A DNA stretch of 64,000 bases from Hymenobacter sp. IS2118 (GTDB lineage Bacteria; Bacteroidota; Bacteroidia; Cytophagales; Hymenobacteraceae), in the NCBI RefSeq assembly GCF_000715495.1, contig NZ_JNLX01000047.1:62001-126000 (forward strand), read 5' to 3'. Below, piece by piece: positions 42,512 through 50,531 of the stretch (position 1 is the first letter of the stretch; the number at the start of each line of letters is the position of its first letter). The notes under the pieces were generated by a model. The model saw nothing but the letters and a program-made list of their open reading frames with translations, was not told where the DNA came from and searched no databases. The position numbers and the translations under genes are program-made.

Positions 42512-42553
42512 AAATAAAAAGGCCTTCACAAGATTGTGAAGGCCTTTTTATTT
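42512..42553. terminator. Very strong bidirectional terminator
   Basis: A 19-base perfect stem, AAATAAAAAGGCCTTCACA (42512-42530) with 42535-42553, and a 4-base loop. It ends the exosortase unit (+) and the tRNA-Leu transcript (-). Confidence 0.95.
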
Positions 42554-42554
42554 G

Positions 42555-42638
42555 TACCAGAGACGGGAATCGAACCCGTACGCTCGTGAAAGCAAGGGAT
42601 TTTAAGTCCCTCGTGGCTACCAGTTACACCACTCTGGC
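42555..42638 (-). tRNA. tRNA-Leu (anticodon TAA)
   Basis: 84 bases on the minus strand: acceptor GCCAGAG/CTCTGGT (G-U at the base), anticodon loop CTTAAAA giving TAA, long variable arm, and the T-loop GGTTCGATTCC. It has no encoded CCA end. It reads codon TTA. Its 5' end overlaps the last 15 bases of the HNH nuclease gene. Confidence 0.95.
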
Positions 42639-43124
42639 AAAGGACTTTAAATGATTTTTACCTCGATAACTAGTGGTCTGCGCGTGGCAGTTAGGACAAA
42701 GTAACTGCAAATTTTCTAAGCGGTGGTCATTATTTACCCCGTTTTGGTGGTGTAGCTCCAAGGGTATTGGCTGGCCTTGCCAAGTATTCAAGCCACAGGC
42801 CTCGCACCGGTGCTGTTTTACGCCTTCCTTGAGCAACCGCCTCCGCAGTCCATGGGTGAAAGCGTAAGGCGAATGCTCCACTAATATTTCCCTCAACTCC
42901 GCTTTACGGCCAAAACTGCGGTACCGCACCCCCACGTTCCACGCCGCACCCGTGAAATGGCTGGTGTCCAGCCCGAGCCTGGCAATGCGGCTGTGCACCG
43001 TCTTGTAATTGCCACCGGCCGGCACCAGCCCGATGCGGCTCAGCACCTGCCGCACCGACAAGCTTTGGGCTACAGCTTGCCGGAACTCGTCATCGGTGCT
43101 GAGGCACTTACGGGTGGCCGCCAT
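42624..43124 (-). CDS. HNH endonuclease-like protein between two tRNA genes
   Basis: 166 residues from the ATG at 43124 (MAATRKCLST). An N-terminal helical part (FRQAVAQSLSVRQVLSRIGL) looks like a DNA-recognition helix-turn-helix. The HNH zinc-finger domain follows: C107-x2-C110, LELHHQNGVNNDHRLENLQ and C143-x2-C146-H147. It is probably a site-specific nuclease, or a homing or restriction relative. It sits between tRNA-Gly and tRNA-Leu on the same strand. Its stop and last four codons lie in the 5' end of tRNA-Leu, an arrangement suggesting insertion next to the tRNA. Confidence 0.8.
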   Translation of the reverse strand: MAATRKCLSTDDEFRQAVAQSLSVRQVLSRIGLVPAGGNYKTVHSRIARLGLDTSHFTGAAWNVGVRYRSFGRKAELREILVEHSPYAFTHGLRRRLLKEGVKQHRCEACGLNTWQGQPIPLELHHQNGVNNDHRLENLQLLCPNCHAQTTSYRGKNHLKSFARVV

Positions 43125-43144
43125 GTTGTGGGATGGGCTGAAAC

Positions 43145-43174
43145 AAAAAACGCTGTCCGAAGACAGCGTTTTTT
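43145..43174 (-). terminator. Terminator after tRNA-Gly
   Basis: AAAAAACGCTGTC (43145-43157) pairs perfectly with 43162-43174 around a CGAA loop, with A and T tracts. It lies between tRNA-Gly and the HNH gene (minus strand). Confidence 0.9.
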
Positions 43175-43183
43175 GTAATTTGG

Positions 43184-43256
43184 AGCGGGAGACGAGGTTC
43201 GAACTCGCGACCTCGACCTTGGCAAGGTCGCGCTCTACCAACTGAGCTACTCTCGC
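43184..43256 (-). tRNA. tRNA-Gly (anticodon GCC)
   Basis: 73 bases on the minus strand: acceptor GCGAGAG with CTCCCGC (one A-C mismatch), D-loop AGCTCAGTTGGTAGAG, anticodon stem around TTGCCAA giving GCC, and T-loop GGTTCGAA in reverse orientation. It lacks an encoded CCA. A TACCTTTG -7 box lies about 41 bases upstream (43297-43304). Confidence 0.95.
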
Positions 43257-43296
43257 GGGAGGTTCATTACTACTTTCGTAGTGCTGAATGGTGCGA

Positions 43297-43304
43297 CAAA
43301 GGTA
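43297..43304 (-). promoter_or_regulatory. Putative -7 box for tRNA-Gly (TACCTTTG)
   Basis: A perfect TAnnTTTG match 41 bases upstream of the tRNA-Gly 5' end, in the 130-base gap after mutS. Confidence 0.55.
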
Positions 43305-43390
43305 AGGGGCTTTTTTGGCGAAGCAAGGACCAAGGGTGGAAATTTTCACCTGGAAAGGCTTCCGTGTTCATTCTCAGGCTGAAAAATTCT

Positions 43391-46162
43391 CTACGCACCC
43401 AATGTTAGCTTGAGTTCGTTCAGCTTCATCAGGGCTTCGATGGGTGTCAGAGTGTTTATGTCGAGGTGCTGGAGCAGCTCGCGGATGCGTTCCAGGGCCG
43501 GGTCGGACGGTTCGAACATGCTAAGCTGCACCGTGGGGCGCGGCGCGGTGGCCACCGCCGTGGTGGCGCGGGGCTTGGGTTGCGGCGACAGAGTGGCTGA
43601 GGGACTGAGTGAATTGGCCTGTTTACCGCTGGCAAGGCCGACCAGCACGTCATCGAACTCGGTGGGCGCACCGTCGTCGGAGCCGGCGCTGGTGCGCTCC
43701 ACTTCGAGGTGGTGCATGATTTCGTTGGCCCGCAGCACCACGGAGGTGGGCATGCCCGCCAGCCGCGCCACGTGAATGCCGAAGCTGTGCTCGGAGCCGC
43801 CGGCCTGCAGCTTGCGCAGGAACAGGATGCGGCCGTCGGCTTCCTTCACGGCCACGTTGTAGTTGCGCACCCGGGGGCAGTCGTCGGCCAGCTGGTTGAG
43901 CTCGTGGTAGTGTGTAGCGAAGAGGGTTTTGGCCTTGGCTTTGGGGTTGTTGTGCAGGTGCTCCACAATGGCCCAGGCAATGCTGATGCCGTCATAGGTG
44001 CTGGTGCCGCGCCCGATTTCGTCCATCAGCACGAGGCTGCGGTCAGATAGGTTGTTGAGGATGGAGGCGGTTTCGGTCATCTCCACCATGAAGGTGCTTT
44101 CGCCCTTGCTCAGGTTATCGGAAGCACCCACGCGGGTAAAAATCTTGTCGATGATGCCCACGGTAGCCGCATCGGCGGGCACGAAGGAGCCAATCTGGGC
44201 CAGCAGCACGATGAGCGCCGTCTGGCGCAGCAGGGCCGACTTACCGGCCATGTTGGGGCCGGTTATCACCACAATCTGCTGCTCGTCCTGATTGAGGCAG
44301 ATGTCGTTTGGAATGTAGCTTTCGCCGGGCGGCAACTGGCGCTCAATGACGGGGTGGCGGCCGGCGCGGATGTCGAGCACGGTACCGTCGTTCACCACGG
44401 GCTGCACGTAGCGCTGCTGCCGGGCCGTGAGGGCAAAGCTGGCCAGGCAGTCCATCACGCCAATGGCGCGGGCATTCTGCTGGATGTGGGGCACAAAATC
44501 GAGCGCGGCCAGCACCAAATCGGTGTAAATACGCTGCTCAATGACAAACAGCTGCTCTTCGGTGTTGAGAATCTTCTCCTCGTAGGTCTTGAGCTCTTCG
44601 GTCACGTAGCGCTCGGCGTTCACCAGCGTTTGCTTGCGTATCCACTCGGGCGGCACCTTGGTTTTGTGCGCGTTGCTCACTTCGAGGTAATAGCCAAACA
44701 CCTTGTTATAAGCAACCTTGAGTGAGGTGATGCCGGTATTGCGCTGCTCGCGCTGCTGCAGCTGCAGCAGGTAGTCTTTGCCCGAAAACGCCAGGGCACG
44801 CAGCTCGTCCAGCTCGGCGTCGATGCCGGGGTTGAGCACGCCGCCCTGGTTGGTGAGCAGCGGGGCATCGGGCTTGATTTTGGTCAGGATTTCCTGGCGC
44901 AAATTGGCGCAGGGGTTGAGCTGGTCAGCCAGCTTCACGAGAGCCTTCACGCCGGAGCCTGCCAGCCGCTCGCGCATGGGCGCAATGGCCTCCAGGGCGC
45001 GGGCCAGCTGCAGCAGCTCGCGCGGGTTCACGCGGCGCACGGCCACCTTGCTGATGAGCCGCTCCAGGTCGTTTATCTGGCGCAGGTGCATGGTGAGGTC
45101 GGCCAGCAGCTCTTCATCGGCTACGAGGGCGGCCACGGTATCCAGTCGGCGCTGAATCTGGCTTACTTCTTTGAGGGGCAGCACTATCCACTTGCGCAGC
45201 AGGCGGGCGCCCATGGGCGTTAGGGTCTGGTCGAGCACGTCGATGAGGGGCACGCCGCCGGGGTGCTGGGCGTGCACCAGCTCCAAATTGCGCACCGTGA
45301 AACGGTCGAGCCACACGTACTTGTCCTCCTCCAAACGGCCCAGACTGGCCACGTGACCGAGGTCGGAGTGCTTGGTTTCGGCGAGGTAGTGCAGGATGCA
45401 GCCGGCGGCCACGATGCCTTCCTTCAGGCCATCAACGCCAAAGCCTTTGAGCGAAGTGGTTTTGAAGTGCCGGGTGAGGGTGTCGTGGGCGTAATCGTTA
45501 CCAAAAACCCATTCATCCAACGCATAAGTGCAGAAGTCGGGGCCGAAATGCTGCTCGAACTCGTTCCGGCTTTTCTTGCAAAACAGAATTTCAGCCGGAC
45601 TGAAATTCTGCAGCAATTTGCCCAGGTAATCGAGCGTGCCTTGGGCCACCAGAAACTCGCCGGTGCTGATGTCCAGGAAGGAAATACCGGCCTCGGTTTT
45701 GCCGAAATGGATAGCCGCGAGGTAGTTGTTGGCGCGGCGCTCCAGCACGTTGTCGTGCATGCTCACGCCGGGCGTTACCAACTCCGTAATGCCGCGCTTG
45801 ACAAGGCCCTTAGCGAGCTTGGGGTCTTCGAGTTGGTCGCAGATGGCCACGCGCTGGCCGGCGCGCACCAGTTTGGGCAGGTAGTTGTCGAGGGCGTGGT
45901 GCGGGAAGCCGGCCAGCGGAATTTCGTTGGGCGTGCCGCCGCCGCGCTTGGTTAGCGTGATGTCGAGGATGCGGGCGGCCGTGACGGCGTCTTCACCGAA
46001 AGTTTCATAGAAGTCGCCCACCCGAAACAGCAGCACCGCGCCGGGGTGCTGCTGCTTGAGCAGGTAGTACTGCTTCATCAGCGGCGTGTCGACGGGCGAG
46101 CCGGGCGTAATGTGGTCGGGCCCGACGGACTTAATAACGAATTCTTTCTTGGGTGCAGTCAA
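43391..46162 (-). CDS. mutS: DNA mismatch repair protein MutS
   Basis: Recognises mismatches and small loops. 923 residues from the TTG at 46162 ([11 protein letters not shown]). The mismatch-binding Phe-x-Glu motif is in [13 protein letters not shown]. The Walker A is [13 protein letters not shown], Walker [14 protein letters not shown], with clamp and connector domains between, and a Pro/Ala-rich region before the C-terminal tail. The N-terminus is uncertain: a TTG at 46192 would extend it by ten residues encoded by a REP palindrome, and the first ATG at 46078 starts within the family region, so a non-ATG start is required. MutL is not adjacent. Confidence 0.93.
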   Translation of the reverse strand: MTAPKKEFVIKSVGPDHITPGSPVDTPLMKQYYLLKQQHPGAVLLFRVGDFYETFGEDAVTAARILDITLTKRGGGTPNEIPLAGFPHHALDNYLPKLVRAGQRVAICDQLEDPKLAKGLVKRGITELVTPGVSMHDNVLERRANNYLAAIHFGKTEAGISFLDISTGEFLVAQGTLDYLGKLLQNFSPAEILFCKKSRNEFEQHFGPDFCTYALDEWVFGNDYAHDTLTRHFKTTSLKGFGVDGLKEGIVAAGCILHYLAETKHSDLGHVASLGRLEEDKYVWLDRFTVRNLELVHAQHPGGVPLIDVLDQTLTPMGARLLRKWIVLPLKEVSQIQRRLDTVAALVADEELLADLTMHLRQINDLERLISKVAVRRVNPRELLQLARALEAIAPMRERLAGSGVKALVKLADQLNPCANLRQEILTKIKPDAPLLTNQGGVLNPGIDAELDELRALAFSGKDYLLQLQQREQRNTGITSLKVAYNKVFGYYLEVSNAHKTKVPPEWIRKQTLVNAERYVTEELKTYEEKILNTEEQLFVIEQRIYTDLVLAALDFVPHIQQNARAIGVMDCLASFALTARQQRYVQPVVNDGTVLDIRAGRHPVIERQLPPGESYIPNDICLNQDEQQIVVITGPNMAGKSALLRQTALIVLLAQIGSFVPADAATVGIIDKIFTRVGASDNLSKGESTFMVEMTETASILNNLSDRSLVLMDEIGRGTSTYDGISIAWAIVEHLHNNPKAKAKTLFATHYHELNQLADDCPRVRNYNVAVKEADGRILFLRKLQAGGSEHSFGIHVARLAGMPTSVVLRANEIMHHLEVERTSAGSDDGAPTEFDDVLVGLASGKQANSLSPSATLSPQPKPRATTAVATAPRPTVQLSMFEPSDPALERIRELLQHLDINTLTPIEALMKLNELKLTLGA

Positions 46163-46166
46163 AGCA

Positions 46167-46310
46167 GTAGGAACGCGCCTTGGCGCGTTCAATCGGTAGG
46201 ATAAAACGGAACAACGGCCCCGTTTTTAATTGAAATAAAAACACGCAACCAGCGGCAAACGTCCCCGGCTACCAGTGGAAACGCCGAACGCGCCGTGCCG
46301 CGTTCCTACC
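46167..46310. repeat. Inverted REP pair (REPIN-like) between mutS and the SpoU gene
   Basis: GTAGGAACGCGCC-TT-GGCGCGTTC (46167-46190) is a 9-base-arm palindrome. A second, inverted copy (GAACGCGCCGTGCCGCGTTCCTACC) occupies 46286-46310, giving a 144-base inverted pair like a REPIN. The left copy is identical over 24 bases to the copy at 57972-57995. Confidence 0.85.
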
Positions 46311-46318
46311 TTCGCCCC

Positions 46319-46852
46319 ATGCGAAAACTTACAATGGCGGAGCTGAATCGCGCCACGGTGGCCGACTTCAAAAGTACGCCCAAAAGCCCTGTGGTGCTAG
46401 TGCTGGACAACGTGCGCAGCATGCACAACGTGGGGGCAATATTCCGCACCGCCGATGCCTTCGCGCTAGAAAAAATATGGCTCTGCGGCATTACGCCGCG
46501 CCCGCCGCACCGCGAAATCACCAAAACGGCGCTGGGCAGTGAGGAGTCAATGAGCTGGGAATATGCTTCGGAAACCGTGGCCGCCGTGGCGGCCCTGAAA
46601 GCTTCCGGCTATCAGCTAGTGGCCGTGGAGCAAACCACCGGCAGCGTGGTGCTGCCCCAATTTCAGCCCGAGCCGGGCCGGCCGCTGGCACTGGTGCTGG
46701 GCAACGAGGTGTTCGGGGTGGAAGATGCTGTGCTGGCCCTGTGCGACCTGGCCGTGGAAATTCCGCAGTTCGGTACCAAGCACTCGCTGAATGTGGGCGT
46801 AGCGGCCGGCGTGGTGCTCTGGGACGCGCTGGTGAAGCTGGGCGTGGTGTAG
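46319..46852 (+). CDS. SpoU-family RNA methyltransferase (TrmH/RlmB type)
   Basis: 177 residues. SAM-dependent ribose methyltransferase with a knotted fold: NVRSMHNVGAIFRTADA (motif 1), LVLGNEVFGVEDAVLAL (motif 2) and IPQFGTKHSLNVGVAAGVVLW (motif 3). It lacks the N-terminal substrate-binding domain of RlmB and is TrmH/TrmL-like in length. Target tRNA or rRNA unknown. The ATG at 46319 follows TACCTTCG by only four bases, so the mRNA may be near-leaderless. Confidence 0.9.
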   Translation: MRKLTMAELNRATVADFKSTPKSPVVLVLDNVRSMHNVGAIFRTADAFALEKIWLCGITPRPPHREITKTALGSEESMSWEYASETVAAVAALKASGYQLVAVEQTTGSVVLPQFQPEPGRPLALVLGNEVFGVEDAVLALCDLAVEIPQFGTKHSLNVGVAAGVVLWDALVKLGVV

Positions 46853-46898
46853 CGGCCGGGGCCGGGCAACCATTGGCCTGGCCGGCGGTTGGGTTCTC

Positions 46899-47318
46899 AT
46901 GTTCTCCTCCCCCACCGCCGCCACCCGGCCCGATGCCGCCCTGCTGGCCCTGCGCCCCCTCATCAACGCGGAAGCTACCGATGCCGCCGGCACCGTGGGC
47001 CACTTCCTGCACGCCACGCTGCGCCCGGTCCTGAAACTGCAAAACGACCTGCTGCTGGCCGTGGTCGCCGATTTTGTACTCGACCACCACATCACCCTGC
47101 GCCCCACTGACCAGCACCACCAGCTCAGCGAGCTGCTGGGCCGCAATACCAAGCTGCGCTACACAGTGGTGGGCCTGATTACCGGCGCTTTCACCGCCGA
47201 TGAGTACGCCTTCTACCGCCTGCACCGCCCCGAAGTGAACCGGCGCCTGCTGGAAATGGTCCTGCGCCGCGTACTCGACCAGGCTGCGGCCGTAGCCGAA
47301 GTGGCTTCAGAGCTTTGA
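46899..47318 (+). CDS. Hypothetical helical protein
   Basis: 139 residues, Ala/Leu/Arg-rich and probably all-alpha (LRPLINAEATDAAGTVGHF, NRRLLEMVLRRVLDQAAAVA). No recognised motif or signal. It lies 46 bases after the SpoU gene on the same strand, possibly co-transcribed. A long reverse-strand open frame overlaps it but has low-complexity Pro/Arg composition, so the forward gene is preferred. Function unknown. Confidence 0.6.
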   Translation: MFSSPTAATRPDAALLALRPLINAEATDAAGTVGHFLHATLRPVLKLQNDLLLAVVADFVLDHHITLRPTDQHHQLSELLGRNTKLRYTVVGLITGAFTADEYAFYRLHRPEVNRRLLEMVLRRVLDQAAAVAEVASEL

Positions 47319-47404
47319 GATTTTATACTGAATAGGCAAAAAAGAACGGTCATGCTGCGCTTGTCGGAGCATGACTGTCTACTGTAGACAGGTTTCAAAT
47401 GCAA

Positions 47405-47430
47405 AAGCCCACCGAACGTGCGGCGGGCTT
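47405..47430. terminator. Putative terminator after the 46899 gene
   Basis: Stem AAGCCCACCG (47405-47414) with CGGCGGGCTT (47421-47430), one A-C mismatch. It sits before the TCTGCGGA repeats. Confidence 0.55.
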
Positions 47431-47437
47431 CTGCGGA

Positions 47438-47476
47438 TTTCTGCGCCTTTCTTCTGCGCCTTTCTTCTGCGCCTTT
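47438..47476. repeat. Three tandem 13-base repeats (CTTCTGCGCCTTT)
   Basis: Copies at 47438-47450 (one variant base), 47451-47463 and 47464-47476. Together with the preceding TTCTGCGGATTTCTGCG they resemble the TCTGCGGACCTCTGCG repeats at 60193-60231. Confidence 0.85.
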
Positions 47477-47491
47477 TGTGGTAAAAAAATG

Positions 47492-48262
47492 CTAGTCGTA
47501 CTGCGAGTCGCGCAGAACCACTGGCTTGGTCTTTTTGCGCAGGCGTAGGTTGAGCAGCTCCACCGTGAGCGAGAAGGCCATGGCGAAGTAGAGGTAGCCT
47601 TTCTCCACCTCTTTGTGGGCGGCTTCCATCACCAGCATGAAGCCAATCATGATGAGGAAGGAAAGGGCCAGCATCTTAATGGTGGGGTTGTTGTTGACGA
47701 AACCAGCCACGGCGCTGCTGAAAGCCAGCATCACCCCCATAGCCAGTATCACGGCCGCAATCATCACCAGCACGTTGTCCACGAGGCCCACGGCCGTCAG
47801 AATGGAGTCGAAGCTGAAGACGATATCGATGATGATAATCTGGATGATGATGTTGCGCATGGTGGCGTGCTTGGGGCCAGCGCCATCCTCCGTTTCTTCC
47901 TCGCCCTGCAGCTTATTATGGATTTCAGTAGTGCTCTTGTAAATCAGGAACAGGCCACCGGCCAGCAGAATAAGGTCGCGACCGGTCACCCCAAAGGGCA
48001 CGTCCTGCCAGGGTAGGTTCACATCAAATAACGACGCCCGCAGGCCCACAATCCACGAAATACTGAGCAGCAGGCCGATGCGGAACAGCAGCGCCAGCAG
48101 CAGGCCGATGGTGCGGCCGCGGGCCTGCTGGTCGGGCGGCAGGCGGTTGACGACGATGGAAATGAAAATGATGTTGTCGATGCCCAGCACAATTTCCATG
48201 AACGTGAGGGTCAGCAAGCTAACCCAGGTAGCTGCTTCGGCAAAGGCACTGATATCGTACAT
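47492..48262 (-). CDS. TerC-family membrane protein
   Basis: 256 residues with seven or so TM segments. The hallmark TFMEIVLGIDNIIFISIVV at the N-terminus and DIVFSFDSILTAVGLVDNVL in the middle provide the paired acidic residues of the TerC family. TerC-like proteins are implicated in metal (Mn2+) export coupled to secretion of metalloenzymes and in tellurite resistance. No ter operon surrounds it, so metal homeostasis is the likelier role. ATG start at 48262. Confidence 0.93.
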   Translation of the reverse strand: MYDISAFAEAATWVSLLTLTFMEIVLGIDNIIFISIVVNRLPPDQQARGRTIGLLLALLFRIGLLLSISWIVGLRASLFDVNLPWQDVPFGVTGRDLILLAGGLFLIYKSTTEIHNKLQGEEETEDGAGPKHATMRNIIIQIIIIDIVFSFDSILTAVGLVDNVLVMIAAVILAMGVMLAFSSAVAGFVNNNPTIKMLALSFLIMIGFMLVMEAAHKEVEKGYLYFAMAFSLTVELLNLRLRKKTKPVVLRDSQYD

Positions 48263-48291
48263 AAATTATTCGGATGTGAAAATATGAGAAG

Positions 48292-48346
48292 GTGGAAATG
48301 TGAAGAATGAAAAACGGAGAGACACAGCCATTGCTCACATTTCCAC
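48292..48346. repeat. Inverted repeat between TerC and yajQ genes
   Basis: GTGGAAATGTGA (48292-48303) with TCACATTTCCAC (48335-48346) forms a perfect 12-base stem. The flanks GAAGAATG / CATTCTTC extend it at 48303-48310 and 48361-48369. It is probably a transcription stop for yajQ (minus strand) or a repeat element. Confidence 0.65.
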
Positions 48347-48367
48347 ATCATCCGATTTTCACATTCT

Positions 48368-48859
48368 TCAGCTTTTCATGTTCACGAACTGCAGCGGCAG
48401 GCCGATGTCGGACTGGCGCAGTACGGCAATGGCGGCCTGCAGGTCGTCAATTTTTTTGGCCGTCACGCGCACCTGGTCGTCCTGCATCTGGGCTTCCACC
48501 TTCACCTTGGCGTCTTTGATGGCCTTGATGATTTTGCGACCGAACTCCTTGTCGACGCCGGCGCGCACCTTGATGGTTTTCTTAACCAAGTTGCCGCTGG
48601 CCTGCTCCTCGGCCGAAAAATCCAGACTGGTGCCGTCGATGCCCTGCTTCACCACGCGGCCCAGCAGAATATCTTCCAGCGCCTTCACGCGCATGGAATT
48701 CTCGGACGATAGTAGAATGGTGTTCTCCTTTTTATTCAGCTCGATGCCGCCCTTGGTGTCGCGTAGGTCGTAGCGGGTCTGAAGTTCTTTTTGGGCTGTG
48801 TTCACCGCGTTTTCTAAGGTTTGCGGGTCTACTTTGCTCACAATGTCGAAGGAAGCCAT
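48368..48859 (-). CDS. yajQ: YajQ-family cyclic-di-GMP-binding protein
   Basis: 163 residues starting MASFDIVSKVDPQTLENAVN (ATG 48859). Two ferredoxin-like modules are seen (LRDTKGGIELNKKENTILL, KEFGRKIIKAIKDAKVK and VRVTAKKIDDLQAAIAVLRQ). Homologues bind c-di-GMP or nucleotides. A 46-residue upstream frame overlaps the divergent acetyltransferase and is rejected. A TACCTTTG -7 box lies at 48910-48917, about 50 bases upstream. Confidence 0.94.
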   Translation of the reverse strand: MASFDIVSKVDPQTLENAVNTAQKELQTRYDLRDTKGGIELNKKENTILLSSENSMRVKALEDILLGRVVKQGIDGTSLDFSAEEQASGNLVKKTIKVRAGVDKEFGRKIIKAIKDAKVKVEAQMQDDQVRVTAKKIDDLQAAIAVLRQSDIGLPLQFVNMKS

Positions 48860-48909
48860 GGCGGGGTGGGGCGTAGTTTTGAAATAAGTAACCGGCCGGA
48901 GCCGGGGCG

Positions 48910-48917
48910 CAAAGGTA
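48910..48917 (-). promoter_or_regulatory. Putative -7 box for yajQ (TACCTTTG)
   Basis: A perfect TAnnTTTG match 50 bases upstream of the yajQ ATG. Confidence 0.55.
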
Positions 48918-48965
48918 ACGGCCCAACTCCGGCATGGTTGCGCGGCCGCACCTATACTTTCGCTT

Positions 48966-49424
48966 ATGCCCCCATTCCTCGTTCGCTCGCCCCGCACCAC
49001 CGCCGAGTGGGATGCCTACTACCACCTGCGCTACACGGTGCTCCGCCAGCCCTGGCAACAGCCGCCGGGCTCCGAGCGCGTGCCCGCCGACGACGAACCG
49101 GGCACCATTCACGCGCTGCTCCTGGCCGATGAAAGCAGTCCACGCCCGGAGGCGCTGGCCGTGGGCATGCTGCAGCCCACCAGCGCGCAGCAGGGCCAGG
49201 TGCGCTTCATGGCGGTGGCGCCGCAAGCCGCCGGCACCGGCCTGGGCCGCCAGATTATGGACGCACTGGAAACCCAGGCCCGGGCAGTGGGCCTAACGGA
49301 AATCGTGCTGCATTCCCGCGAAATCGCAGTACCCTTTTATGAGCGGTTGGGGTACGAAGTGGTGGAACCCTCGCACACTCTTTTCGGGGTAATTCCGCAT
49401 TTTCTGATGCGCAAGCAACTCTAG
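48966..49424 (+). CDS. GNAT-family N-acetyltransferase
   Basis: 152 residues. The acetyl-CoA pyrophosphate loop reads QAAGTGLGRQIMDALE. Core strands VRFMAVAP and TEIVLHSREIAVPFYERLG follow in GNAT order. The substrate is unknown. The ATG at 48966 follows TACTTTCG (a near -7 match) by three bases, so it may be nearly leaderless. Divergent from yajQ. Confidence 0.88.
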   Translation: MPPFLVRSPRTTAEWDAYYHLRYTVLRQPWQQPPGSERVPADDEPGTIHALLLADESSPRPEALAVGMLQPTSAQQGQVRFMAVAPQAAGTGLGRQIMDALETQARAVGLTEIVLHSREIAVPFYERLGYEVVEPSHTLFGVIPHFLMRKQL

Positions 49425-49455
49425 CAACAACCGCTAAGCGCTCCGAAACAGACCC

Positions 49456-49497
49456 AAGCTCGCAGCTTGGAGCTTGCGGCTTAAAGCTTGTGGCTCG
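49456..49497. repeat. AGCTTGCGGCTT-type repeat cluster
   Basis: Overlapping copies of AGCTTG(C/T)GGCTT between convergent genes. The 12-base GCTTGCGGCTTA (49472-49483) recurs inverted at 50453-50464, flanking the Mpo1-like and thioesterase genes. Confidence 0.6.
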
Positions 49498-49501
49498 AAG
49501 C

Positions 49502-49807
49502 TCAAAACCTCTCCCGGCCGCGCCACAGGTCGGCGTACATCCGGAAGTCGCCGAGCAGCGAATACCACGGGTGCTGGAACGTGGCGGGCCGGTTGTGCTC
49601 CACGAAGAAGTGACCCACCCAGGCAAACCCGTAAGCCGCCACGATGCCCGCTGGCAGCCAGCCCCAGCGCCCCGTGAGGACGAGCATGACCAGACAAAGC
49701 AAAAACAGCGTGGTGCCCACAAAATGCAGGATGCGGGTGCCGCGGCGGCTGTGCTCGCGCAGGTATCTTGGGTAGAACTCGGCAAAGGTGAGGGGCAGGG
49801 CCGACAT
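49502..49807 (-). CDS. Mpo1-like (DUF962) small membrane protein
   Basis: 101 residues from ATG 49807 (MSALPLTFAEFYPRYL); an ATG at 49816 adds three residues. TFAEFYPRYLREHSRRGTRI, then two TM segments (FVGTTLFLLCLVMLVL and LPAGIVAAYGFAWVGHFFVE), then HNRPATFQHPWYSLLGDFRM. This is the DUF962 pattern of yeast Mpo1, an Fe2+-dependent dioxygenase of fatty-acid alpha-oxidation. Conserved His residues (REH, LHF, GHF, EHN) are candidate Fe ligands. Confidence 0.85.
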   Translation of the reverse strand: MSALPLTFAEFYPRYLREHSRRGTRILHFVGTTLFLLCLVMLVLTGRWGWLPAGIVAAYGFAWVGHFFVEHNRPATFQHPWYSLLGDFRMYADLWRGRERF

Positions 49808-49929
49808 GGCAGGCATAAAAAGGTGTGAGGAAAAAGCGCGGCGCGCCGCCGCGCATCCAAGTTCGCACTTTGGTACCGACTTTTGGCAAACCGGCCACCC
49901 CAAGCCGCTTCACTAGAAATTTCGCCCTC

Positions 49930-50427
49930 GTGTCTGACTCTTCAACTCCCGCCCGCCCGCTTCCCCCGCTCGCCACCATGGTAGCGGCCTACAACCAGAT
50001 AAACCACTACGGCCGCGCCAACGGCATGACGCTGACCGTGCCCGCGCCCGGCCAGGCCGAGTACCGCATGGCCATCCGCGACGAGCACCTTTCTTCCCCT
50101 AACACCTGCCACGGCGGCGTGCTGGCGGGCCTAATGGATGCGGCGTTGGGTGCTGCGGCCCTTTCGCTGGCCTTCACCACCCTGGAATTTGTGTCAACGG
50201 TGGAGTTTAAAATGAACTTCCTGCACGCCGCGCATCTCCACGATACCCTGGTTGCCAAAGGCGTAGTAGACCACATCGGCAACAAGCTGGTGGTGAGCAG
50301 CTGCGTGATTTACCGCGTGGCCGAGGGCCAGGAAGACGTGGCCGTAGCCCGCGGCCTGGGCACCTTCAACCGCTACCCGGCCTCCAAGCGGGACTTTGCC
50401 CAGCTGGTGATGCAGCAAGACAGCTAG
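49930..50427 (+). CDS. PaaI-type hotdog thioesterase
   Basis: 165 residues from GTG 49930; an ATG at 49978 (MVAAYNQINHYGRANGM) is an alternative. NTCHGGVLAGLMDAALG is the hotdog helix with the PaaI/4HBT active-site region, followed by strands EFKMNFLHAAHLHDTLVAKG and KLVVSSCVIYRVAEG. It hydrolyses an acyl- or aryl-CoA. It is divergent from the Mpo1-like gene; a shared fatty-acid context is only suggestive. Confidence 0.85.
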   Translation: MSDSSTPARPLPPLATMVAAYNQINHYGRANGMTLTVPAPGQAEYRMAIRDEHLSSPNTCHGGVLAGLMDAALGAAALSLAFTTLEFVSTVEFKMNFLHAAHLHDTLVAKGVVDHIGNKLVVSSCVIYRVAEGQEDVAVARGLGTFNRYPASKRDFAQLVMQQDS

Positions 50428-50476
50428 GTAGTTAGCCCCAAGTTTTAAGCAATAAGCCGCAAGCGTAGGGCTCAAC

Positions 50477-50515
50477 AAAAAAGAGCCCACCGGAATTATC
50501 CGGCGGGCTCTTTTT
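50477..50515. terminator. Bidirectional terminator
   Basis: AAAAAGAGCCCACCGGA pairs with 50499-50515 with one A-C mismatch and flanking A/T tracts. It lies between the convergent thioesterase and NYN-CSD genes. Confidence 0.9.
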
Positions 50516-50531
50516 GCTGGGGTAAGCGTGG

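Noticed and set aside
46518..47225. 235-codon minus-strand frame across the SpoU gene and the 46899 gene
   Set aside because: Low-complexity Pro/Arg/Gly content and overlap with the complete methyltransferase gene.
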